Below, piece by piece: positions 1 through 6,023 of a DNA stretch of 6,023 nt. The notes under the pieces were generated by a model. That model did no database searches and was not told the origin of the DNA. It saw only the letters and a list, made by a program, of their open reading frames with translations. Source of the stretch: Flavobacteriales bacterium UBA2040 (GTDB lineage: Bacteria > Bacteroidota > Bacteroidia > Flavobacteriales_D > Crocinitomicaceae); NCBI GenBank assembly GCA_002332715.1, contig DDBE01000137.1, positions 5,895 to 11,917 of the forward strand, read 5' to 3'. Both the position numbers and the translations under genes were made by a program. The number at the start of each line of letters is the position of its first letter. Position 1 is the stretch's first letter.

Positions 1-1364
1 GGCGTTGCTGATCCTAGCAATACTTTTGCATCGTGAATTTGACCAAGTACCATTGCGCTATCTCGACCATTATAGCGTGGCGAAGGTTCGTATTGCTTGA
101 AGGTTGATTCATGTTCCTCATCAACAATAACCAACCCTAATTTCTGAAATGGAAGAAAAACGCATGAACGAGCCCCAACAACAATTCTATAGTTATCTGG
201 ATTGTTCTCGAGTATGCTATTCCAAATTTCTACCCGTTCGTTTTGATTGAATTTTGAATGATATACACCAACCTGTTGACCGAATATTTTCTGAAGTCGC
301 TTTATCAGTTGGGTTGTCAATGCAATTTCAGGCACTAAAAAGAGGACTTGGTTGCCCAATATTAATTGTTCTTGTATAAGGCGAACGTATATTTCCGTTT
401 TTCCTGAACCCGTTACTCCATGCAGTAGGCAAACATTTTTCGTTTCAAAACTCTCCTTGATTTCGGATAATGCGCGAGATTGACTTTCGGATAGCTCAAA
501 TTCTCGGAAGGTCTCATTTTCATCATCTTCCTTGTTCACTCTCGAAATCACTTGACGTTCAATTAGGAACACCCCGTTTTTCTCCAATGTTTTTATCGTA
601 CTGGCTGAGATTCCTTTATCTTCAAGGTCTTTTTTTAGAACAGACTCCATGCGTCCAGATTGGTATTTCCCAGCAGATATTAATGTGAGAATAGCTTGAG
701 TTTGTTTTTCTTTTGCTTTTTTACCAGTCCAATCATCAAGAACGTGTGACAGATTTTCTTCCACCAAGAATTCGTCAGTTAACAAAACGAAAAGTGCAGT
801 TTTTTGAACAAATTTATGATCCAAACTTTCCAAGGTAAGGATGTACTTTTTGTCCAGCATTTTTTTGATGATAGGTTGAATCGTTTTTATGCCGACGATT
901 TCAGAGATTTCCTTTAAATCCAGTACTTCTTGAACTTCTAGCGCATCAAGAATAGCAATTTCTCTGTCATCTTGCACAGGTGTGCGGATATCAAAATCGG
1001 GATGAAGGGTGATTTTAGTTTCGCTTGCCAATTTGAAATTGGAGGGAAGTGCAGCATTCATGACATCACCAATTGGTGCCATGTAGTACGTTGCCATCCA
1101 TTTCCAAAACTTCAATTGATTGCTCGTAATTATTGGCTGATCGTCGAGAATATGTTCTACATACTTTGCTTGATAGGTCTCTGGAGCATTCTCATGAATG
1201 TTGACAATCAGTCCTGTTAGCAACTTTGCTTTTCCAAATGGAACGATTACACGAGCACCAATCTGAACAAATTCATTCATTTCAAAAGGCAAACGATATG
1301 TAAACGCCCGATGAATAGGTACGGGTATGATTACATCAACAAAAAGGGTAATCCTTTCATTCAT
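1..1364 (-). CDS. priA: PriA, primosomal replication-restart helicase (N-terminal part, cut by the left edge)
   Basis: PriA is a cytoplasmic superfamily 2, 3'-to-5' DNA helicase that recognises stalled forks and D-loops and reloads the replicative helicase. I translated this frame by hand: it starts with ATG at 1364-1362 (MNERITLFVDVIIPVP) and stays open for 454 codons to the left edge. The N-terminal 3'-DNA-binding domain shows its conserved blocks GARVIVPFGKAKLLTG (residues 36-51) and YYVAPIGDVMNAALP (93-107). A winged-helix-like region follows, then the helicase core: Walker A GVTGSGKTE (316-324, Lys322), Walker B DEEH (415-418) and motif III SAT (452-454). The second helicase lobe and the zinc-binding cysteines lie outside the window. 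Walker A is about 90 residues later than in E. coli PriA (around residue 230 from memory), so the region before the core is longer; I believe this is common in Bacteroidota. The leader (TATTTTTAAAACATG) has no Shine-Dalgarno sequence. The gene begins 43 bases after the lipoprotein stop and may be co-transcribed with it. Identity is very secure. Confidence 0.97.
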   Translation of the reverse strand, partial: MNERITLFVDVIIPVPIHRAFTYRLPFEMNEFVQIGARVIVPFGKAKLLTGLIVNIHENAPETYQAKYVEHILDDQPIITSNQLKFWKWMATYYMAPIGDVMNAALPSNFKLASETKITLHPDFDIRTPVQDDREIAILDALEVQEVLDLKEISEIVGIKTIQPIIKKMLDKKYILTLESLDHKFVQKTALFVLLTDEFLVEENLSHVLDDWTGKKAKEKQTQAILTLISAGKYQSGRMESVLKKDLEDKGISASTIKTLEKNGVFLIERQVISRVNKEDDENETFREFELSESQSRALSEIKESFETKNVCLLHGVTGSGKTEIYVRLIQEQLILGNQVLFLVPEIALTTQLIKRLQKIFGQQVGVYHSKFNQNERVEIWNSILENNPDNYRIVVGARSCVFLPFQKLGLVIVDEEHESTFKQYEPSPRYNGRDSAMVLGQIHDAKVLLGSAT

Positions 1365-1407
1365 GTTTTAAAAATACTACTATTTCTTTCTTAATTGGAT
1401 TGGGAAA

Positions 1408-2499
1408 TCAAGGACAAGCGTAATCTTTTGGATTAACTCCTCCAATATCGCCAGGATGCTGGCTACAAAATAAGTAGGTCGCTAAAATGTTTCCCTGGCA
1501 AAGTTCTCTCGTAGAATTTTGATCTAACGCTCTTACGTAGTACAAAGTTCCAAAAACAAACGGTTTGTATTGACGAACGGTATGTCTCGCCGAAAATAAA
1601 CCAACTACTTTATAGCCGTTAGAAACACTCAAATTTGTAAACGTTGGTTTCGTCTGTGTTAAAGAACTACTCGGTTTATTCACCAAAATATAATTGTAAA
1701 AATCTGTAGATCCACCTATAAATTCAGCAGTGAAACCCATGAAATTTCGTCTTGTAATCGTGTTGTCATTCGTTAAACCAGCGCGAATTAGGCTATAAAA
1801 TGTTTCCCCTTGTCCAGTTGCTGATACTTTACCTGAAGAGACAGGGCCTTCACCCAATTTCCATGGAATTTTCAAAAAGGTAGTATCCGTGCCTCTAATT
1901 TCAGCGATATCAATATTGATTGCAACACTTCCAAAGGCAGCATTTCCAGCACTTGTCCAAACTGTTGGAGCAAGATATTCACCCGGATCTTTCGCTACTT
2001 TCAAGGAAGCAGTTTGAACTTGCAAGCTATTTTGGGTTCCAAATCCAGCTACTAATTTTGTTTCTCCAATGACTTCGAGTTCACCTTCGTTGATGTCAAC
2101 CGTTAATCGGTACGTTGCATTTTCATCCAAAGGAGTTGAACCATTGTTGAAAAAATAAACTTTTTGTTGGGGGCCGAAAAATACTCCGTCAGTACTTTTC
2201 GTATTAATAAGCGTGTCTTGCAATTGCCATGTTCGAACGGCAACATTATTGATTAGCTCTTCTACTTTTCCTGAAACATTATCAAAATAATTAGAATCTG
2301 GAATTTGTGCGAATGTAAAAGCATCGCCCGGTCCGACAAATCCTCTATTGATTTTAATCATGTGGATATTTTCACTCTGATCAAGCAATCCAAAAATAAC
2401 GGGAGTAGGCTCGTAGTTCGCGTTGACCTGAACTTCTTCGTTGCATCCAGAAAGTAATAAAGCGCTTAGGGCGAAAAGGGAGAAAAGTGTTTTTTTCAT
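1408..2499 (-). CDS. Uncharacterised lipoprotein, DUF4249-like, probably on the cell surface
   Basis: This 363-residue protein starts with ATG at 2499-2497. It has a type II signal peptide: charged MKK, a hydrophobic run, and the lipobox LLSGC with the lipidated cysteine at position 19. The next residues are N-E-E; acidic residues there resemble the Bacteroidota lipoprotein export signal, which suggests display on the outer leaflet (inference). The mature protein looks beta-rich, without membrane segments. Phrases such as NYEPTPVIFGLLD (28-40) and a late segment with TKPTFTNLS and GLFSARHT recall DUF4249-type lipoproteins of Bacteroidota, but I recognise this from memory and with moderate certainty only. 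Three cysteines sit in the last 30 residues (334, 345, 362) and could form a disulphide-stabilised tail. No catalytic motif is visible and the function is unknown. A possible promoter of its own lies just upstream (2520-2527). priA starts 43 bases downstream. Confidence 0.9.
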   Translation of the reverse strand: MKKTLFSLFALSALLLSGCNEEVQVNANYEPTPVIFGLLDQSENIHMIKINRGFVGPGDAFTFAQIPDSNYFDNVSGKVEELINNVAVRTWQLQDTLINTKSTDGVFFGPQQKVYFFNNGSTPLDENATYRLTVDINEGELEVIGETKLVAGFGTQNSLQVQTASLKVAKDPGEYLAPTVWTSAGNAAFGSVAINIDIAEIRGTDTTFLKIPWKLGEGPVSSGKVSATGQGETFYSLIRAGLTNDNTITRRNFMGFTAEFIGGSTDFYNYILVNKPSSSLTQTKPTFTNLSVSNGYKVVGLFSARHTVRQYKPFVFGTLYYVRALDQNSTRELCQGNILATYLFCSQHPGDIGGVNPKDYACP

Positions 2500-2519
2500 T
2501 TGTAATTTATTCTGAGTAA

Positions 2520-2527
2520 CAAATTTA
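2520..2527 (-). promoter_or_regulatory. Putative Bacteroidota -7 promoter element for the lipoprotein gene
   Basis: On the minus strand these bases read TAAATTTG, an exact match to the Bacteroidota housekeeping -7 consensus TAnnTTTG. Transcription would start a few bases downstream, giving a leader of about 15 bases before the lipoprotein ATG at 2499. No exact TTTG -33 element is present; the closest is TTTA in CGTTTATC about 20 bases upstream, which overlaps the repeat cluster. The match is short and could be chance in AT-rich DNA, but it lies in the widest intergenic gap. Confidence 0.45.
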
Positions 2528-2529
2528 GT

Positions 2530-2580
2530 GATAAACGAACAGATAAACGGACCGTTTACTCAATACTTTAAACCGTTTAT
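2530..2580. repeat. Cluster of four TAAACG-type repeats, possible operator
   Basis: Plus-strand copies are GATAAACG (2530-2537) and GATAAACGG (2542-2550). Inverted copies are CCGTTTA (2552-2558) and CCGTTTAT (2573-2580). The two central copies form a perfect dyad, TAAACGG-A-CCGTTTA (2544-2558), with one central base. The outer pair ATAAACGG/CCGTTTAT could also form an 8-bp stem. A one-base centre cannot make a tight RNA hairpin, and no T-run follows on the minus strand, so a protein-binding site fits better than a terminator. The cluster lies directly upstream of the putative lipoprotein promoter and just after the VOC gene stop. Confidence 0.5.
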
Positions 2581-2587
2581 GTGAATC

Positions 2588-3655
2588 CTAGTCACTAACT
2601 TTACTTAATCCCATAGTCTTGAGCATAAACTTGGGTAAATGTTTCTCTGGGTTTCGTTTTTTTAGGTTGATATACCAGCCCCATTTTTTCATAATTGGAA
2701 CTTTATGTGTTTCCACAAATTCAATCCATGTTCCGTCAGGGTCTTCAATGTATGAAAAACGACCACCCGCTTCACCCATGTCGAAAGTACTGCCGCTGTC
2801 TACTGTAAAAGGGAAGCTGGCTTTTTCACAATCGTTTTTCAATTGATCCATGCCTTGAACGTCGAAGCAAAGGTGAATGAATCCCCAATCGCCCCAAAAT
2901 CTATTCTCAAATATTTTGCGCACATCTGAACGTTCTGTGGCTTGAATTAATTCAATTTCCGTTGGACCTAAAAGTTGCGCAAAAGGGCCTTTTCTATCTT
3001 CGGGATGTGCCAATAAAACTCTTCTAAAAGTAGATTTTCCTCCAGGAATGTTATCAAAAGTTGAGAATTGTGACGTTTCGTCATATACAACCTCCGTGTA
3101 CCCAAGAACATCGCAATACAATTTTTTCGAGGCGTCAATATCCGAAACACCAATCATAGTTCCTGCCACGGCTCCACATCTGCTTGGATGTTTGGTGTCT
3201 GAAAACCAACCTAAGCCCTCGACGATATCAAATAAGTTTCCGTTCGGATCTTCTACAATGAAATGTTGTCCACCATCGGGACGTGACATTAATTCGCTTT
3301 TCAGATTTGCGCCATTCTTTTTAAAATAAGTAAAACTTGCGGCGATGTCGTGTGATTTAATGCGACACATGTATAGTCCTAAATCACCCATTTTAATGTC
3401 GAAGTCAGCTTTTTCGGTTCCACGAGATGTGTATTGCCAGATTTCAAATCCACCACCACCATCCATAGATAGAGCAAGGGTAGCGGTTCGTGATTGTACT
3501 TGACCACCTGTATATTTCGTCATAAGTGGCGCTTCGGCAGCATCTTCGAATAAACGAACGTTGACCCCAAAAAACTTGCGGTACCATTTCCAGATTTCTG
3601 GAACGTTAGGTACCCCAATTCCCATTTGTTGAATTCCACTTATAATTTTTTCCAT
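2588..3655 (-). CDS. Double-domain VOC (glyoxalase/dioxygenase superfamily) protein
   Basis: This 355-residue cytoplasmic protein has no signal peptide. It is built from tandem beta-alpha-beta-beta-beta modules of the vicinal oxygen chelate fold, apparently four modules in two domains (about 5-150 and 160-318). The clearest marks are the strand-end motifs VEDPNGNLFDIVE (134-146) and IEDPDGTWIEFVE (303-315) and the helix-turn SDIDASKKLYCDVLGY (171-186). The family includes glyoxalase I, extradiol dioxygenases, epimerases and fosfomycin/bleomycin resistance proteins, usually with a metal held by His/Glu. Domain 2 keeps Glu235, His261 and Glu312, but the usual first-strand His position seems to be Gly165. 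Domain 1 has Gln10 and Glu71, with Asp143 where Glu is usual. Domain 2 is therefore the likelier active domain, and the substrate cannot be named. The lysine-rich, aromatic tail (319-355, with KKWGWY) lies beyond the VOC fold. ATG at 3655-3653 sits 41 bases after the patatin stop, with an A-rich leader (AATAAGAA), so co-transcription is plausible. Confidence 0.9.
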   Translation of the reverse strand: MEKIISGIQQMGIGVPNVPEIWKWYRKFFGVNVRLFEDAAEAPLMTKYTGGQVQSRTATLALSMDGGGGFEIWQYTSRGTEKADFDIKMGDLGLYMCRIKSHDIAASFTYFKKNGANLKSELMSRPDGGQHFIVEDPNGNLFDIVEGLGWFSDTKHPSRCGAVAGTMIGVSDIDASKKLYCDVLGYTEVVYDETSQFSTFDNIPGGKSTFRRVLLAHPEDRKGPFAQLLGPTEIELIQATERSDVRKIFENRFWGDWGFIHLCFDVQGMDQLKNDCEKASFPFTVDSGSTFDMGEAGGRFSYIEDPDGTWIEFVETHKVPIMKKWGWYINLKKRNPEKHLPKFMLKTMGLSKVSD

Positions 3656-3696
3656 TTCTTATTTCGAATTATGTGATAAAGATAAAAACTACTTTC

Positions 3697-6009
3697 TTAT
3701 CGGATGGCTCTTTCGTTGAAAAGTACATAACCAAAACTGATTTGAAAACTCAATGGCGCGTCTGTTTGTTTTGGAAAGTAGTTTAAAGTTGCCCGTAATG
3801 GACCAAGTATGGAATGAAATATTAAAGAAGTCGAGGCCAAATAAGATTCTCCTTTGAATGGTTTTGAATACCCGAAGGTGTTATCATCGTTAATAATCAG
3901 CTGTCTGAATGGTTGGTAAATAAAGCCATCGAAGCGGAAGTCTATGTTTTTACGAATAGACCAAATCGCATTAAACCCACCCCCAATATAAAGAGGAGAG
4001 CGGAATTCAGGCAAGAAAAATGTCCCAGCATCTGGAATAATATTGAAGGCAGTCATCGATAAGATGGTCGCCGTATAATTGGAAAAGAGACTCTGACTGT
4101 TAAAAGTTGCCTTGCCTTGCAAACCTAAGTGGAAATGTTTGAAATCAATTGGAAATGTTTGTCCTTCAAAGTTTAAATTAATCCAACTATGATTCTTTGC
4201 GAGGTCGTATTCTGTTGGAGACGTGGAACCACTGACAGATTCTTCTTTACCAACGACGTATCTGCCTTTGAAGGCGAATTGATGTCCTGAGTTAGCAAAT
4301 TGCTTTTTGTTTAAAGTATTGTGTTCGAGTTTCCAGCTAAAAGTTTGCCCATTAAATTTCGTGAAATCTGCCGTATCAATTGAAGTGAATTGATCCGTTT
4401 GATAATATTCATCAGTCATGTCAACCATCCTGAAATCGAAAGTAGACTTGCTGTTTCTGAGCACTGGATGAGTGAATCTCAGTCCATAATACATTTCATT
4501 TTGAACAAGAAAGGACGGTTTAACATCTTCGAAAAAAGTGGCGAAACTTCGAAAGTAGTCCCAGCGATTCAATGTGAAATATGGCTCTATTGTAATTGGA
4601 AACAAAGAAGGCACTTCTATTTGTAAATCTGTTTTTAATGATCCATAAAATTTACCGAAATAAGATTCGCCATTGAGTTTCCATGCCAATTTTCCTAGGT
4701 GCATGTAACTCAATCCCAAAAAGGTGGTATTTACAGGACGCGATGAGAAGTGACCACCAATATCAAATTTGAACTTGTTCTTCTTACGGACGACGAGATC
4801 CATTTTATACAAATTATTGCTATCTAATTCAAGATTCGGGAATATGAAATCGATATGTTCTGTTTGAGATAATCGGAAATACCGTTTTTCAATCGTTTCT
4901 TCCTCTATTAAAATTTTTCTTTTCTTTCTGAGTAATGAATTATTTACAAAGCTTTGACCGTTTTTATTTAAACTACTTGAAATAGACGAAACAACTAGGG
5001 GAGGAACTTTCGATCGAAAGGCCTTTCTTCTTACATTCAACTGAGCTGTATCAATCGTATGTTCGATATACTGAAGTATGCTGTCGGCATATTTTAACCC
5101 GGTCTGATAACCGTTTTGAATTGCCAGTTCAACCTGGTCAAAATCAAAAGTCCCAATTTCTAATTCGGGTTCAATCAATATTCCAGATTCACACGGCAAA
5201 TCAAAATTGGAGTAACGAACTAACATGTTCGTGACTTGACTAATCAGGTCGTTTTCCATCGGTTCATCAGCGTTGTACGAAACATTGGACCCAATTATAT
5301 AATCAGGGCTAAATTCATGATACAGAATATCTCCAGGGAAATTGTTATATAATCCTCCGTCGAATAATAATCGACCATTTACCCGCAATGGTTGAAAATA
5401 AAATGGGTAGGTCATTGATGCTCGAACGGCTTCGTTCAAATTTCCATTTTTAAAAATGACATTCTCCTTACTAACGATATCGGATCCCAAACATCTAAAG
5501 GGCACAAAGAGCTGGTTAAAATCATTGTTACACGCTTCACCAGTTGTTCCAAGTAGGCGCATTAATTCGTAATCTAAAAAAGTAGAGCTATTAAAATTAG
5601 TTGGCAAGGACTTGTTCAAGATACTGTCTAAACTAAATCTTAGTGTAAACATACTTGAATTCACATCATTTTCTTTACTAAAATATTCTTGGGACGGATT
5701 AAGTTGACCTGTGGCCATTAAAATGAAGTTCGGATCTAAACAGTGGGCTTTTATTTCATTTGGCGAATAACCAGCTGCGTACATGGACCCAATTAAAGCT
5801 CCTGCAGAAGTTCCCGTGATGTAATCGATTGGTATTTCTTTTTCTTCTAAAGCCTGTAAAACACCGATGTGCGCAAATCCATTTGCCCCGCCACCACTGA
5901 GAACCACGCCAATTTTTTGTTGACTAAAAACGCTAAATGCAAAGGTGATTTGCAGGAATACTAGTAGAAATCTATAAAATAATGACTTCAAATGCGTTCT
6001 TTTGTACAA
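3697..6009 (-). CDS. Patatin-like phospholipase fused to an outer-membrane beta-barrel (start uncertain)
   Basis: The frame encodes about 770 residues. A signal peptide (about 1-29, cleavage likely at VFS/QQ) leads to a patatin domain (about 32-230). That domain has the oxyanion motif SGGGANG (38-44), the nucleophile elbow GTSAG (66-70, Ser68) and the catalytic Asp in DGGLYNN (Asp217). Patatins hydrolyse acyl esters of phospholipids by this Ser-Asp dyad. Residues about 340-410 look like one POTRA module. From about 410 to the end, alternating aromatic/polar strands (GLSYMHLGKLAWKL, SFQISFGYVLF) indicate an Omp85/TamA-type barrel. The order resembles PlpD-like type Vd autotransporters, so the protein probably sits in the outer membrane; whether the lipase is exported is inference. 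Five residues (ERAIR) follow the last apparent strand. The start given is TTG at 6009-6007, a weak choice: the frame stays open to the right edge, no in-frame ATG is seen, and this TTG lies inside a terminal palindrome. The real start may be outside the window. The VOC gene follows after 41 bases. Confidence 0.9.
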   Translation of the reverse strand: MYKRTHLKSLFYRFLLVFLQITFAFSVFSQQKIGVVLSGGGANGFAHIGVLQALEEKEIPIDYITGTSAGALIGSMYAAGYSPNEIKAHCLDPNFILMATGQLNPSQEYFSKENDVNSSMFTLRFSLDSILNKSLPTNFNSSTFLDYELMRLLGTTGEACNNDFNQLFVPFRCLGSDIVSKENVIFKNGNLNEAVRASMTYPFYFQPLRVNGRLLFDGGLYNNFPGDILYHEFSPDYIIGSNVSYNADEPMENDLISQVTNMLVRYSNFDLPCESGILIEPELEIGTFDFDQVELAIQNGYQTGLKYADSILQYIEHTIDTAQLNVRRKAFRSKVPPLVVSSISSSLNKNGQSFVNNSLLRKKRKILIEEETIEKRYFRLSQTEHIDFIFPNLELDSNNLYKMDLVVRKKNKFKFDIGGHFSSRPVNTTFLGLSYMHLGKLAWKLNGESYFGKFYGSLKTDLQIEVPSLFPITIEPYFTLNRWDYFRSFATFFEDVKPSFLVQNEMYYGLRFTHPVLRNSKSTFDFRMVDMTDEYYQTDQFTSIDTADFTKFNGQTFSWKLEHNTLNKKQFANSGHQFAFKGRYVVGKEESVSGSTSPTEYDLAKNHSWINLNFEGQTFPIDFKHFHLGLQGKATFNSQSLFSNYTATILSMTAFNIIPDAGTFFLPEFRSPLYIGGGFNAIWSIRKNIDFRFDGFIYQPFRQLIINDDNTFGYSKPFKGESYLASTSLIFHSILGPLRATLNYFPKQTDAPLSFQISFGYVLFNERAIR

Positions 6010-6023
6010 AAGAACGCATTTGA
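5988..6023. repeat. Perfect 36-base palindrome at the right edge
   Basis: The left arm TCAAATGCGTTCTTTTGT (5988-6005) is followed with no spacer by its exact reverse complement (6006-6023), ending on the last base of the window. As RNA or single-stranded DNA it could fold into a stem of up to 16 bp with a GTAC loop. It covers the first codons of the patatin frame. Because it stops exactly at the window end, a fold-back assembly or amplification artefact is a serious possibility; a genuine operator or terminator stem is the alternative. Confidence 0.85.

Noticed and set aside
470..1220. Plus-strand open frames at 470-688 and 972-1220.
   Set aside because: They lie opposite the continuous priA frame, which has unmistakable helicase motifs; their translations look like no known protein.
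2543..2580. The ATAAACGG/CCGTTTAT pair as an intrinsic terminator of the VOC gene.
   Set aside because: The stem is only 8 bp with a 22-base loop, is AT-rich and has no T-run after it on the minus strand.
2619..3329. Open frames overlapping the VOC gene at 2619-2846 and 3048-3329 (plus) and 2968-3153 (minus).
   Set aside because: All fall within the VOC coding frame and have no recognisable domains; they are shadows of its codon pattern.
3656..3696. A separate promoter for the VOC gene in the 41-base gap.
   Set aside because: The nearest match is TATCTTTA, one base off TAnnTTTG, with no supporting -33 element; not enough to call.
4390..4626. A plus-strand open frame within the barrel-coding part of the patatin gene.
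   Set aside because: It is antisense to a clear coding frame, with no domain or initiation signal to support it.
6005..6019. An ATG on the minus strand at 6019-6017, inside the palindrome, as start of the patatin gene.
   Set aside because: It is in another frame (MRSFVQKNAF...) and reaches a TAG after 15 codons; the patatin signal peptide is not in that frame.

Overview
The window is AT-rich DNA with dense coding on the minus strand only. It most likely comes from a member of the Bacteroidota, probably the order Flavobacteriales. Supporting this are a lipoprotein with acidic residues just after the lipobox cysteine, a patatin fused to an outer-membrane beta-barrel in one chain, A-rich leaders without Shine-Dalgarno sequences, and one good match to the Bacteroidota -7 promoter element (TAnnTTTG). 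The genus cannot be fixed from the sequence alone.

In transcription order, right to left, there are four genes. (1) A patatin-like phospholipase/outer-membrane barrel protein (3697-6009) has a signal peptide, a Ser-Asp catalytic dyad, a POTRA-like stretch and a C-terminal barrel; its true start is uncertain. (2) A double-domain vicinal oxygen chelate (VOC, glyoxalase-fold) protein (2588-3655) has an incomplete set of metal ligands. (3) An uncharacterised lipoprotein (1408-2499) is probably surface-exposed and resembles the DUF4249 group. (4) The N-terminal 454 codons of PriA, the replication-restart helicase (1-1364), run off the left edge in the helicase core. Gaps between genes are 41, 88 and 43 bases. 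The two short gaps show no clear terminator or promoter, so read-through is plausible. The 88-base gap holds a promoter-like element and a cluster of TAAACG repeats, so the lipoprotein and priA may form a separately controlled unit.

The genes do not form a recognisable pathway: two are envelope proteins, one is a possible small-molecule enzyme and one is DNA-replication housekeeping. I see no mobile element, CRISPR array, tRNA, rRNA or defence system, and no convincing novel system. The main structural oddity is a perfect 36-base palindrome filling the last bases of the window. It overlaps the 5' end of the patatin gene and may be a fold-back artefact at a contig end rather than biology.
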